Origin: Methanomethylicus sp964513415
Lineage (GTDB): Archaea; Thermoproteota; Methanomethylicia; Methanomethylicales; Methanomethylicaceae
Assembly: GCA_964513415.1 (NCBI GenBank)
Contig: CAZEMX010000089.1
Span: forward strand, 1 to 7,761
Reading direction: 5' to 3'
DNA: 7,761 nucleotides
Shown: positions 1 to 6,183 of the stretch, in pieces
Layout: every line of letters begins with the position of its first letter
Numbering within the stretch: the stretch's first letter is position 1
Translations under genes and position numbers: made by a program
The notes under the pieces: generated by a model
The model's input: the letters and a program-made list of their open reading frames with translations, nothing else
Told to the model about the DNA's origin: nothing
The model's database searches: none

Positions 1-950
1 TTGTTGTTTGGAGCCTTGAATATGACCTGGTGCGACCGGGTGAACCCCATTTTGGCGCCGAGAACGTCGATCCCCACGTCGTGGAGCTCCTCGGCCAGCC
101 TGTGCGCGTTCTTGACGACCTGTGCAGTATACTCCTTCCCGAATGCGAGGAACTCCGCCAGCGCGACCGAGAGGCCTGCGACCCTGTGGACGTGGTGGTT
201 GTTGACCAGCTGCCACGCAGCATTGTCTATCTCTGACGCGAACCTGCCCTTGCTGAGGATTATCCCTCCCTGAGGACCGAAGAAAGTCTTGTGGGTGCTA
301 CCAGTGACGAGCTCTGCCCCCTCCCTCAGCGGGTCCTGGAACGTGCCCCCTGCGATAAGCCCGAGGACGTGCGCAGAGTCATAGGCAACGATCGCACCCA
401 CCTCGTCAGCGAGCCTCCTGATCTCCCTGACCGGGTGCGGGAAGAGGATCTCGCTTGCCCCTAGCAGGACTATCTTCGGCTTCACCCTCGCAATCACCTT
501 CTCCGCCTCGCCGAGATCGATATTCATCAGGTCCATCGAGAACGGCAACGGAACGAGGCTGACCCCGTGGATCTTGGAGGTCTCTCGGAAGCTCGCGTGC
601 CCTCCATCGATGACACTAAGAGCCGTAACGACGTCGCCCGGGGCTGTCATCGCGTTGAATAGCACAAGGTTGGCCATCGTCCCTGAGATTGGCACATAGT
701 TGACGTGCTCCGCCTTGAATACCTTCTTGGCCAGGTCGGTCGTTATGCCCTCCAGCTCGTCAACATAGCGGGTTCCCGAGTAGAATCGGTTATGGAGGAA
801 CCCTATGGCGTACCGGTTCCCCAAGTCGGAGATAAGCATCTCCTTTACTGCCTTGCTAGTGACGTTCTCGCTAGCGATCATGTTAAGGCAGGAGCCCCTC
901 CAGCCAGTATGCTCCCTAACGATGTTCTTGATCGTCTCAACGTCTCTCAT
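1..950 (-). CDS. glyA: Serine hydroxymethyltransferase, C-terminus cut by window edge
   Basis: A PLP enzyme that interconverts serine and glycine while loading a one-carbon unit on a pterin carrier, in the cytoplasm. About 316 residues are visible; families of this type are usually 420-440 residues, so roughly the last quarter lies beyond the left edge. Counting from the ATG at 950, the N-terminal IASENVTS motif is at about 26-33, the cofactor-ring D-x-A-H motif is D191-H194, and the PLP lysine is K221 in GSTHKTFFGPQGG, the archaeal version of the active-site signature. The start is uncertain. ATG 950 has GGTG 13 bases upstream, but an in-frame TTG at 956 sits 7 bases after the same GGTG, matching the spacing at other genes here, so it may be the true start. 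An in-frame TGA lies just upstream at 965-963. The gene is separated from the upstream nuclease gene by a hairpin and its own promoter-like region. The family assignment is secure. Confidence 0.96.
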   Translation of the reverse strand, partial: MRDVETIKNIVREHTGWRGSCLNMIASENVTSKAVKEMLISDLGNRYAIGFLHNRFYSGTRYVDELEGITTDLAKKVFKAEHVNYVPISGTMANLVLFNAMTAPGDVVTALSVIDGGHASFRETSKIHGVSLVPLPFSMDLMNIDLGEAEKVIARVKPKIVLLGASEILFPHPVREIRRLADEVGAIVAYDSAHVLGLIAGGTFQDPLREGAELVTGSTHKTFFGPQGGIILSKGRFASEIDNAAWQLVNNHHVHRVAGLSVALAEFLAFGKEYTAQVVKNAHRLAEELHDVGIDVLGAKMGFTRSHQVIFKAPNN

Positions 951-962
951 GCTCAATTTCAG

Positions 963-1070
963 TCACCCTAATCCAGAGCCCTGGATTGCGAGGCGTCTGC
1001 CCCCTAAAGCCCTCCTGCAACCCGTGGATGCGTGGACCTTCTCCTTTTTTTACGCCTTAGATAAAACCTT
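963..1070 (-). promoter_or_regulatory. glyA promoter-like element and structured leader
   Basis: Read on the minus strand, a TTTTAT element at 1066-1061 follows an A-rich stretch and could be an archaeal box A, placing a transcript start near 1040 and leaving a leader of about 85-90 nt. That leader contains a perfect hairpin at 970-987, with 7-bp arms AATCCAG/CTGGATT around a 4-nt loop. It ends two bases before the GGGTGA ribosome-binding site at 968-963. A second, imperfect stem can form between 1009-1020 and 986-994. The promoter call is weak; the hairpin is directly visible. Confidence 0.4.
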
Positions 1071-1140
1071 TTCTAATGGAACAGGACGGGGCATGGTCTG
1101 ATCAGGATCGCGCCATCGCACCTGCCTGCAGAGGAGGGAC

Positions 1141-1174
1141 TAAAAGGCGCGGCGCCGGCAGCGCCGCTGGCGCC
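1141..1174 (-). terminator. Hairpin plus T-run after the aCPSF2 gene
   Basis: Directly after the TAA stop at 1178-1176, the minus strand holds two copies of the self-complementary hexamer GGCGCC (1169-1174 and 1151-1156) that pair as a stem. Inner AGC/GCT pairing adds 3 bp beyond a 3-nt bulge. The stem is followed by GCGCC and then four T residues at 1145-1142. This resembles an intrinsic terminator, though archaeal termination depends mainly on U-tracts and the T-run is short. Confidence 0.5.
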
Positions 1175-1175
1175 G

Positions 1176-2435
1176 TTAGACCGTGAAGGTCTCGCCTATG
1201 CTCGGCGCATATGCATCCAAGCCGGTCTCTTCCCTTATCCTTGAGGCGAAGTCCGTGCAAGAGGCCGCCTCTCCATGGACGCAGAGCACTTTGGGGTTGC
1301 CCTTCAGCCCCTTAACGATCTGCATGAGGCCCGACTTGCCGCAGTGTGATGAGAAGTCGACCCATTCCACCCTGCACTTCGCCTTCTTGAGTTCGCCGGG
1401 CGGGCCATACTTCCCCTCGTCCATAAGGATTCTGCCAGGGGTCCCGGGCACCTGGTATGAGACGAGGATGACCGCGTCATTCGACCTGTTCTTGATCTTC
1501 TCCATGTACCTAGTCGAGGCCCCTCCGCTCAGCATTCCCGATGAGCTGATGATGACGCCAGGCTTCGACAGTGCCCTGTTCCGGTCCCTCTGCCCCTGGA
1601 TCCAGTTTGACCTTGCCATCGCATCCCTCAGGAGCTTTGGTTCCCTCAGCTCCTCCGGCCTACCGGCGATCATCTTGGTCGCCGTCCTGCTCATGCCGTC
1701 GATCGTGATGTCGTACTTGAAGCGGTTCTTCTGCAGTATGCAGAGTATCTCCTGCGACCTGCCAACCGAAAATGCCGGGATCAGCGCAACGCCCCTGCCC
1801 TCGACCACTTCGTTGGCGGTCTCCACGAGCTTCTTCTCGCACTCCTCCCTGGGGGTATGCTCCACTGTCGCATAGGTGCTCTCTATTATTGCCATATCGA
1901 GCTCCGGCAGCTTGGGGTCGGCCCTCTTGAGCAGCGCGGTGTCGATCGTGTTGATGTCGCCCGAGTACCAGATGTTCTTTCCCTCGAGGTCAACTAGTGA
2001 GTTCACGCTGCCAGGTATATGCCCTGACGACTGGAACGTGACCTCCGCCTGCCCCATCTTGTATGTGCCCTCCCTGATGTCTGTGGAGGTCTCGATCATA
2101 GTCTTCAGCTCGAGTGCCTCGAACGGAATGTAATACGACGAGAGGTGAAGGAGATCCCTGATCAAGATATCCGTCAGCTGCTTTGTTATGTTTGCCATAT
2201 AAATCGGCGGGGACTCGGACGTGTAGAACAAGGGCGCAATCCCCGAGTGGTCGAGGTGCGCATGCGAAATGATTATACCGTTAAGACCCTTCGGCGAAGT
2301 CGAAAGCGGGAACGATGGCCGCTCCTCCTTTACGAGTACTCCGTAATCGAGTAGGAGTTTTGTGTTGGCTCCCTTGACCTCGAAGCCCGACCGGCCGACT
2401 TCCTTTCCTGCGCCGAATACCGTTACATTAACCAA
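1176..2435 (-). CDS. aCPSF2-type beta-CASP metallo-beta-lactamase ribonuclease
   Basis: A predicted zinc-dependent RNase of the CPSF73-like family, acting on RNA ends in the cytoplasm. The 419-residue length fits archaeal aCPSF2, which has no KH domains, rather than aCPSF1 of about 640 residues. Metallo-beta-lactamase motifs are complete: D30 (motif 1), H58-A-H60-L-D62-H63 (motif 2), H139 in SSGHIPGS (motif 3) and D160 in YSGDI (motif 4). Beta-CASP motifs are E185 in ESTY (A), H364 in SSHCGKSG (B) and H387 in VHGE (C). SSSGMLSGG at 297-305 is the conserved substrate-side loop. The HAHLDHSG form of motif 2 is CPSF-like and argues against RNase J. The start is TTG at 2435: an in-frame TAG lies two codons upstream, an AGGAGG site precedes it by about 10 bases, and the conserved N-terminus begins there. 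It is divergent from the PAC2 gene. Confidence 0.93.
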   Translation of the reverse strand: MVNVTVFGAGKEVGRSGFEVKGANTKLLLDYGVLVKEERPSFPLSTSPKGLNGIIISHAHLDHSGIAPLFYTSESPPIYMANITKQLTDILIRDLLHLSSYYIPFEALELKTMIETSTDIREGTYKMGQAEVTFQSSGHIPGSVNSLVDLEGKNIWYSGDINTIDTALLKRADPKLPELDMAIIESTYATVEHTPREECEKKLVETANEVVEGRGVALIPAFSVGRSQEILCILQKNRFKYDITIDGMSRTATKMIAGRPEELREPKLLRDAMARSNWIQGQRDRNRALSKPGVIISSSGMLSGGASTRYMEKIKNRSNDAVILVSYQVPGTPGRILMDEGKYGPPGELKKAKCRVEWVDFSSHCGKSGLMQIVKGLKGNPKVLCVHGEAASCTDFASRIREETGLDAYAPSIGETFTV

Positions 2436-2573
2436 TCTCTACGTTCCTCCTTAATCCTCATCAAAACAAACTTTTCCACTCTTAAATACGCTTCTATTAC
2501 GCTTAGTCAATATATTAGTAAGAAGCTACGCTTTATTAGTCAGTCTAGATTAGCAAAAAAGGAGCTGATTTCG
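2436..2573. promoter_or_regulatory. Divergent promoter region between aCPSF2 and PAC2 genes
   Basis: This AT-rich gap serves two outward genes. On the minus strand a box-A-like TATTTAAG at 2488-2481 would start a transcript near 2457, just ahead of the AAGGAGG site at 2452-2446. On the plus strand AATATATTA at 2509-2517 would start one near 2540, ahead of the GGAG site at 2561-2564 that serves the TTG start at 2574. The two elements lie about 30 bp apart, so opposing initiation complexes would be close together. Start sites are inferred from spacing only. Confidence 0.55.
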
Positions 2574-3284
2574 TTGGCGATCACATTTCACATGAAGGAG
2601 AAGAAGCTCAAAGGTAGCATTCTGGTTACTGGATTCCATGGTCTTGGAGCCACCGGCTTCATATCAGTTAAGCACGCCGTGACGTCGCTCAACGCCGAGC
2701 TTATCGGCTATATCGAGTCCTCGCGGATCCCGCCGTTCGTCTCGATGGAGGACAAGCGCCTATCTCTACCGTTCGAGATATACCGCAAGGACAATTACAT
2801 ATTCATACTCACCAATGCCCCGCCCCACCCGAAGGAGAGGCAGGAGTTCTCAAAGGCCATCGCGGATTGGGCGATCAGCGAGAACATGTCAATGGCCTTC
2901 CTCGTCGGGGGGCTGGACAGCCGGCTGAAGCCTGCCGAGGGCGACAAGATACGCTGCACGGTGACCAGAGCGTATGATACATCGAAGCTCGAGATCCCGA
3001 TACTTGAGAAGGGGCTCTTCGTAGTCGGACCGCTAGCGATAATGCTAACCCAGTTCGAGATAAGCAACTTCCCTGCGATCGCAATACTCCCCTATGCCAA
3101 CCCGACAAGACCTGATCCGATGGCAGCGTCGGTCGCCGTCGAGGAGCTGAACAAGATTGCAAATCTCAAGATGGACGTCTCCCAGCTCATAAACGACGCC
3201 CAGCGAATAGAGAACGAGCTGCAGGAGTTCAACAAGCAGCGGCAGGAGCGCATCAAGCCCGACCACCACACGCTCTACATCTGA
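2574..3284 (+). CDS. PAC2-family proteasome assembly chaperone (PbaA/PbaB-like)
   Basis: A predicted cytoplasmic chaperone that binds 20S proteasome alpha subunits. The N-terminal half has the PAC2 core: the glycine-rich segment TGFHGLGATGFISVK at about 19-33 and the region around VGGLDSR at 111-117. A helical segment starts at DPMAASVAVEELNKI (181-195) and continues into a charged coiled-coil-like stretch to about residue 226. The protein ends in Leu-Tyr-Ile, a hydrophobic-Tyr-X (HbYX) tail of the kind that docks into alpha-ring pockets. The length of 236 residues is normal for archaeal members. The start is TTG at 2574 because GGAG lies 9 bases before it, while the ATG at 2592 has no ribosome-binding site. 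It is divergent from aCPSF2 and convergent with the PHP gene, with 18 bp between their stops. The family call is strong; which Pba paralog it is cannot be decided. Confidence 0.88.
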   Translation: MAITFHMKEKKLKGSILVTGFHGLGATGFISVKHAVTSLNAELIGYIESSRIPPFVSMEDKRLSLPFEIYRKDNYIFILTNAPPHPKERQEFSKAIADWAISENMSMAFLVGGLDSRLKPAEGDKIRCTVTRAYDTSKLEIPILEKGLFVVGPLAIMLTQFEISNFPAIAILPYANPTRPDPMAASVAVEELNKIANLKMDVSQLINDAQRIENELQEFNKQRQERIKPDHHTLYI

Positions 3285-3302
3285 TAGTATGGACGTGTGC
3301 CA

Positions 3303-3905
3303 TCAGAACCGGGTGGCCTTCTTCCTCACTATTGTCTTAGGCCCCTTCCTCAGCGCCTGTATCGCTGCGTCGACGGTCTTCTCGCACTCGATGACATTGA
3401 CTACATCCCCGATCTGGGACTTTTCATGGGCATCGCTGCCACCTATCTCGGGGATCCCTATAGCCTTGGCAAACTCGCGCGCCTGCCGGTTGTAGTCCTG
3501 CTGGCATTTTCCGTTCACGCTCTCGACGAGGTCGACACCCAAGCGGCTACACGACTCGAAGAGCGAGGCCCTCGTCGGGTCGAACGGGTGCGGCGCAACG
3601 ACGAGCGCCCCGGCCTGATGGGCAGCGGCGACCGCCTCATAGGCATCCCTCGTGAACGGAGGATCGTCGAGACCCAATATTATCATCTCGCCCAAACTGG
3701 TTGCGAGCTCTATGCCCGGCAGGATTAGGATGTCCGAGAAGAGACCGCAGCTCTTCAGCCTCTTGTATCCCTCCATGGTGTCGTGATCGGTTACCGCTAT
3801 GGCATTGATGCCCGCGTATTTGATTCCGACCCGAAGCTGGCTCGGCGTAATGGCGCTGTCTGCAGAGCTGTTTGTGTGGACGTGCGCATCAAGCAGTAAT
3901 CGCAT
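3303..3905 (-). CDS. PHP-domain metal-dependent phosphoesterase
   Basis: A polymerase-and-histidinol-phosphatase fold enzyme, expected to hydrolyse phosphomonoesters or nucleotide ends with bound metals. Counting from the ATG at 3905, the metal-ligand motifs are D6-A-H8-V-H10, T39-D40-H41-D42, G64-I-E66, P104-H105-P106 and S156-D157-A-H159, so the active site looks intact. The 200 residues are close to the minimal PHP fold, with no extra domain. Start 3905 is preferred over ATGs at 3935 and 3932 because GAGGT sits 7 bases before it and the family N-terminus begins there. It overlaps the end of tgtA by 17 bp, so it is probably translated by coupling as the last gene of the LSm-tgtA-PHP cluster. 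Substrate is unknown. The neighbourhood favours an RNA or nucleotide substrate, as for the PHP exonuclease RNase AM (YciV), but that is inference. Confidence 0.87.
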   Translation of the reverse strand: MRLLLDAHVHTNSSADSAITPSQLRVGIKYAGINAIAVTDHDTMEGYKRLKSCGLFSDILILPGIELATSLGEMIILGLDDPPFTRDAYEAVAAAHQAGALVVAPHPFDPTRASLFESCSRLGVDLVESVNGKCQQDYNRQAREFAKAIGIPEIGGSDAHEKSQIGDVVNVIECEKTVDAAIQALRKGPKTIVRKKATRF

Positions 3906-5424
3906 TGGATAGGACCTCACTGCAAGCTTCATCAACCGTATCTGAAATGATGGCGTTCTTAACCTTTATTCTTGGTCCGTTCATAAGAACGACGACCTTC
4001 CTGTAGGCGTTTACCGCAATGAACTTCTCGATGGCCTCCACGAGGTCTGTTCCGCCGTCGACAGAGCTCTCATACTGCGATAGAGGATATGTCTCGGCTA
4101 GCTCGCTTGGGACTATCCCAAAAGGCTCGCCATAGAAGCATATGTGGACGTTGCCCGCGCCCTTCAGGCTCTCCATGATGCGCTCACTGAGCGGGGACTT
4201 GTTGAATGGCCGCTCTGTGGGGTTCGGCAGCAGCAGCGCTACATCCCTGCCCGGCGGTCGCTGGTACCTCTCTATTATGCGCGTCCTGTGCCTCAGCACC
4301 TCGGGCCTTGACAGCGAGAGGCGGTCGTAGAGGAAGATCCCCTTGGTCCGTCTCCCCACCAGTGGGTCATGGACCTCCAGAAAACCCGAATGGGCTACGA
4401 GCCTCCGGAACGCGTCGTAAAGCTTCGGATGCGACCTGCACTTTGCCTCCAAGTGCTCCCACAAGGTGCCCTCGCGGATCGCCTGCTTCACCGCCATCAT
4501 CTCCTCCATAGTGACGTACAGATTGTGTCGGGCCAGCATCGCCTCCCTCTCGCGTTTTGGCGCCCCTGCAAGCACCTCAAGGCTAGTCCCCGTGCAGACA
4601 GGGCATCTGCAGGGCAACTCGGTCAGATCCTCCAGCTTCAGCGTCCTTGTCGCAGTCATATACCGGTCGTCCTTGGCAAAGAGGGCGTACGCAGCAGAGT
4701 CGAAGAGGTCGCAGCCGAGTGCCACAGCAATGGCCAGCATCATCGGATGGCCCGCCCCGAAGAGATGGAGGGGGCGCTCAGGCGGCAGGACCTTCTTCGC
4801 CGCCACGATCATATCGACGAGCTGCGCATAGTCGTACTCTTCCATTATCTGGACCGGGCTTCCGAGCGGGTGGATGTCGTAATCCAGCTCGCCCATCATC
4901 TTCGCGCTCCACTCCACCAGGTCCAGGTGCCGCCCGCCCTGCACCGGCCCCGCCCAGAGCATCGTGCGATCCTTCCTGAAGGATAGGCTCTCCTTCGCCC
5001 TGCGGAGCGTCTCCTCCACCGTTTTAATCGCCTCGCCCCTGGTCGCGAACCCTCCCGTGGGCGTGTCCAGGATGACGCCTATGTCGCTCCTTATCTTCTC
5101 CTGGAACTCGACTATCTCCTTGGGATTGGTGTCTACGCCGCCATACATCAGGAGCTGATAAGCCCCGGAGTCGGTCATTATCGGTCCGTTGAACCCTGTG
5201 AGCGCGTGGACGTCTGGCATCGCCTCTCCGAAGTGCTTGAGGATCAGATAGGAGTTGGTGATTATCATCCTGAAGCCAAATTTCTCCCTCAGCTCGCAAG
5301 GCGGAATCATGTTCTTTACAGGGTTTATGACCGGCATGAGGCATGGCGTCTCGACGTCACCCATGCGCGTATGGAGCGTCCCTATTCTCGCCGCGAGGTC
5401 CCTGTCCTTAACCTCAAAGCTCAT
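3889..5424 (-). CDS. tgtA: Archaeal tRNA-guanine transglycosylase (archaeosine synthesis)
   Basis: Exchanges guanine 15 in the tRNA D-loop for preQ0, the first tRNA-bound step toward archaeosine. Counting from the ATG at 5424 (511 residues), the general-acid Asp is D85 in TDSGAYQ, the nucleophile is D242 in DSAAYALFA, and zinc ligands are C272, C274, C277 (CRCPVC) and H300. G-rich VQGG (161-164) and HLFGAGHP (220-227) line the base pocket. Residues from about 385 onward resemble the DUF5591 domain shared with ArcS; a degenerate form of the ArcS PC-X3-KPY-X2-S-X2-H motif lies at 400-413, with Asn for Cys and Ser for His. No PUA domain follows, unlike the 582-residue Pyrococcus enzyme. The start is ATG 5424, not the GTG at 5436: GGGTG precedes it by 9 bases and homologues begin MSFE-like. 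It lies 39 bp downstream of LSm and overlaps the PHP gene. Confidence 0.94.
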   Translation of the reverse strand: MSFEVKDRDLAARIGTLHTRMGDVETPCLMPVINPVKNMIPPCELREKFGFRMIITNSYLILKHFGEAMPDVHALTGFNGPIMTDSGAYQLLMYGGVDTNPKEIVEFQEKIRSDIGVILDTPTGGFATRGEAIKTVEETLRRAKESLSFRKDRTMLWAGPVQGGRHLDLVEWSAKMMGELDYDIHPLGSPVQIMEEYDYAQLVDMIVAAKKVLPPERPLHLFGAGHPMMLAIAVALGCDLFDSAAYALFAKDDRYMTATRTLKLEDLTELPCRCPVCTGTSLEVLAGAPKREREAMLARHNLYVTMEEMMAVKQAIREGTLWEHLEAKCRSHPKLYDAFRRLVAHSGFLEVHDPLVGRRTKGIFLYDRLSLSRPEVLRHRTRIIERYQRPPGRDVALLLPNPTERPFNKSPLSERIMESLKGAGNVHICFYGEPFGIVPSELAETYPLSQYESSVDGGTDLVEAIEKFIAVNAYRKVVVLMNGPRIKVKNAIISDTVDEACSEVLSNAITA

Positions 5425-5463
5425 TATGCTTTGCACCCAGTGAAAAAAAATTGGATGAGGTGC
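5425..5463 (-). promoter_or_regulatory. LSm-tgtA spacer with T8 tract and tgtA ribosome-binding site
   Basis: On the minus strand an unbroken run of eight T residues at 5450-5443 lies 13 bases after the LSm stop, followed by CACTGGGTG, whose GGGTG serves tgtA. Oligo-T runs pause or terminate archaeal RNA polymerase, so the tract could reduce readthrough into tgtA. As U8 in RNA it is also the preferred kind of ligand for Sm-like proteins. No box-A element is seen in the spacer. Confidence 0.45.
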
Positions 5464-5889
5464 TCAGGCACCCTTCTGCTCTAAAACATACTGATCGTAG
5501 ACCTTCTTTACCCTGTCCACCATCGGGCCGACGCCTTCAATGCCGTCCGCGGTCACCCTTATCCTGTCCATGACCGTGACGAAACCGGACTCCTCATAGT
5601 ACTTCACCATGTTCGGAAACATCTTCTGAAGCCTCTCGGATAGCCCCCTCATGTCGAATGGTTTTTCCTTCAGGAGTATCTCAGAGATCGCATCGCCTCT
5701 GATTATCACCCTTGAATACTTCTCCTTGTTAACAACCGCGTCCTGCAGACACAGATTCAAGTTAGCAGTGTCAAACCCAATGAGTGTGCCTTCGTAGGTA
5801 ACCCCTCTTGCAGTTGCAATTTTGACGCTCTTGTCAACGAAGCCGTTCAGCTCGCTGACAAATCTTCGAGAGCCAACAGTTATGCTCAT
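5464..5889 (-). CDS. Sm-like archaeal protein with C-terminal extension (SmAP3-like)
   Basis: A predicted ring-forming RNA-binding protein. The Sm1 motif spans about 12-51, with GFDTANLNLCLQDA in the loop that binds bases in canonical SmAPs, and Sm2 spans about 59-72 with VIIRGDAI. The loop has one residue more than the usual D-x-H-M-N-L and carries Asn43 where His is common, so uridine contacts may differ. Residues 76-140 form an extra alpha/beta-looking domain. The total of 141 residues is about twice a minimal SmAP and resembles crenarchaeal SmAP3 of Pyrobaculum. The start ATG 5889 has a strong AGGTGG site 6 bases upstream. It is first in the cluster with tgtA and the PHP gene, which suggests an RNA-related role. 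Assignment to the Sm fold is firm; the SmAP3 subtype is likely. Confidence 0.88.
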   Translation of the reverse strand: MSITVGSRRFVSELNGFVDKSVKIATARGVTYEGTLIGFDTANLNLCLQDAVVNKEKYSRVIIRGDAISEILLKEKPFDMRGLSERLQKMFPNMVKYYEESGFVTVMDRIRVTADGIEGVGPMVDRVKKVYDQYVLEQKGA

Positions 5890-5940
5890 CTCATTCCACC
5901 TGATGACCTTTAATTAATTAGTAATTATTAAAAGTAGCGA
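5890..5940 (-). promoter_or_regulatory. Promoter-like region of the LSm cluster
   Basis: On the minus strand a box-A-like CTTTTAATAAT at 5934-5924 would place the transcript start near 5903, giving a leader of about 14 nt that holds little more than the AGGTGG site. The palindrome TTAATTAA (5911-5918) lies between box A and that predicted start. An inverted repeat with arms CATGA and TCATG (5951-5955, 5958-5962) sits just upstream. Either could be an operator, but no regulator is identified. Confidence 0.45.
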
Positions 5941-6183
5941 GTTTTTACCACATGATTTCATGCTCTGCGCCCTTGCAAGAGGGGGCATCAGAGGTGCCCC
6001 GAATATTTTCGAGTGCCCCCGTCTTACTTATCTATAGCCGGGCGTTCTTCGATGGGCAAACGTCTGCCTGAGATGCGCCCATCCTTTCCCTCCATATGCG
6101 CCGTTGTTCGCATTAATCTTTTATCGTATCTGAGACCGAATCTCTGCAAACCCCCAAACGAAGAAACAATTTTGGTGAGATGA
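5941..6183. other. Intergenic region rich in inverted repeats, upstream of the TFB-like gene
   Basis: No supportable gene is seen. GGGGGCA at 5981-5987 can pair with TGCCCC at 5995-6000 or with TGCCCCC at 6014-6020, giving two mutually exclusive hairpins; CGAA/TTCG arms (6000-6003, 6008-6011) lie between. A second hairpin pairs GATGGGC (6051-6057) with GCCCATC (6077-6083). Further right, TTTTAT at 6119-6124 after ATTAATC could be the box A of the TFB-like gene, with a start near 6148. The GGTGAG site at 6174-6179 precedes ATG 6184. The region could hold a leader, an operator array or an uncharacterised small RNA. Confidence 0.4.

Noticed and set aside
1183..1875. 230-codon plus-strand open frame opposite aCPSF2
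   Set aside because: It lies wholly inside a well-supported metallo-beta-lactamase gene on the other strand and shows no domain of its own.
4369..4986. 205-codon plus-strand open frame opposite tgtA
   Set aside because: It is a shadow of the transglycosylase gene, with arginine- and histidine-rich composition typical of antisense frames in GC-rich DNA.
5899..5904. TGATGA resembling box C of a C/D-box guide RNA
   Set aside because: The base before it is C rather than a purine, no properly spaced box D (CTGA) follows, and the site lies in the LSm leader and promoter.
5911..5918. TTAATTAA palindrome considered as an operator
   Set aside because: An 8-bp AT palindrome is expected by chance in an AT-rich promoter; kept only as a note in the promoter entry.
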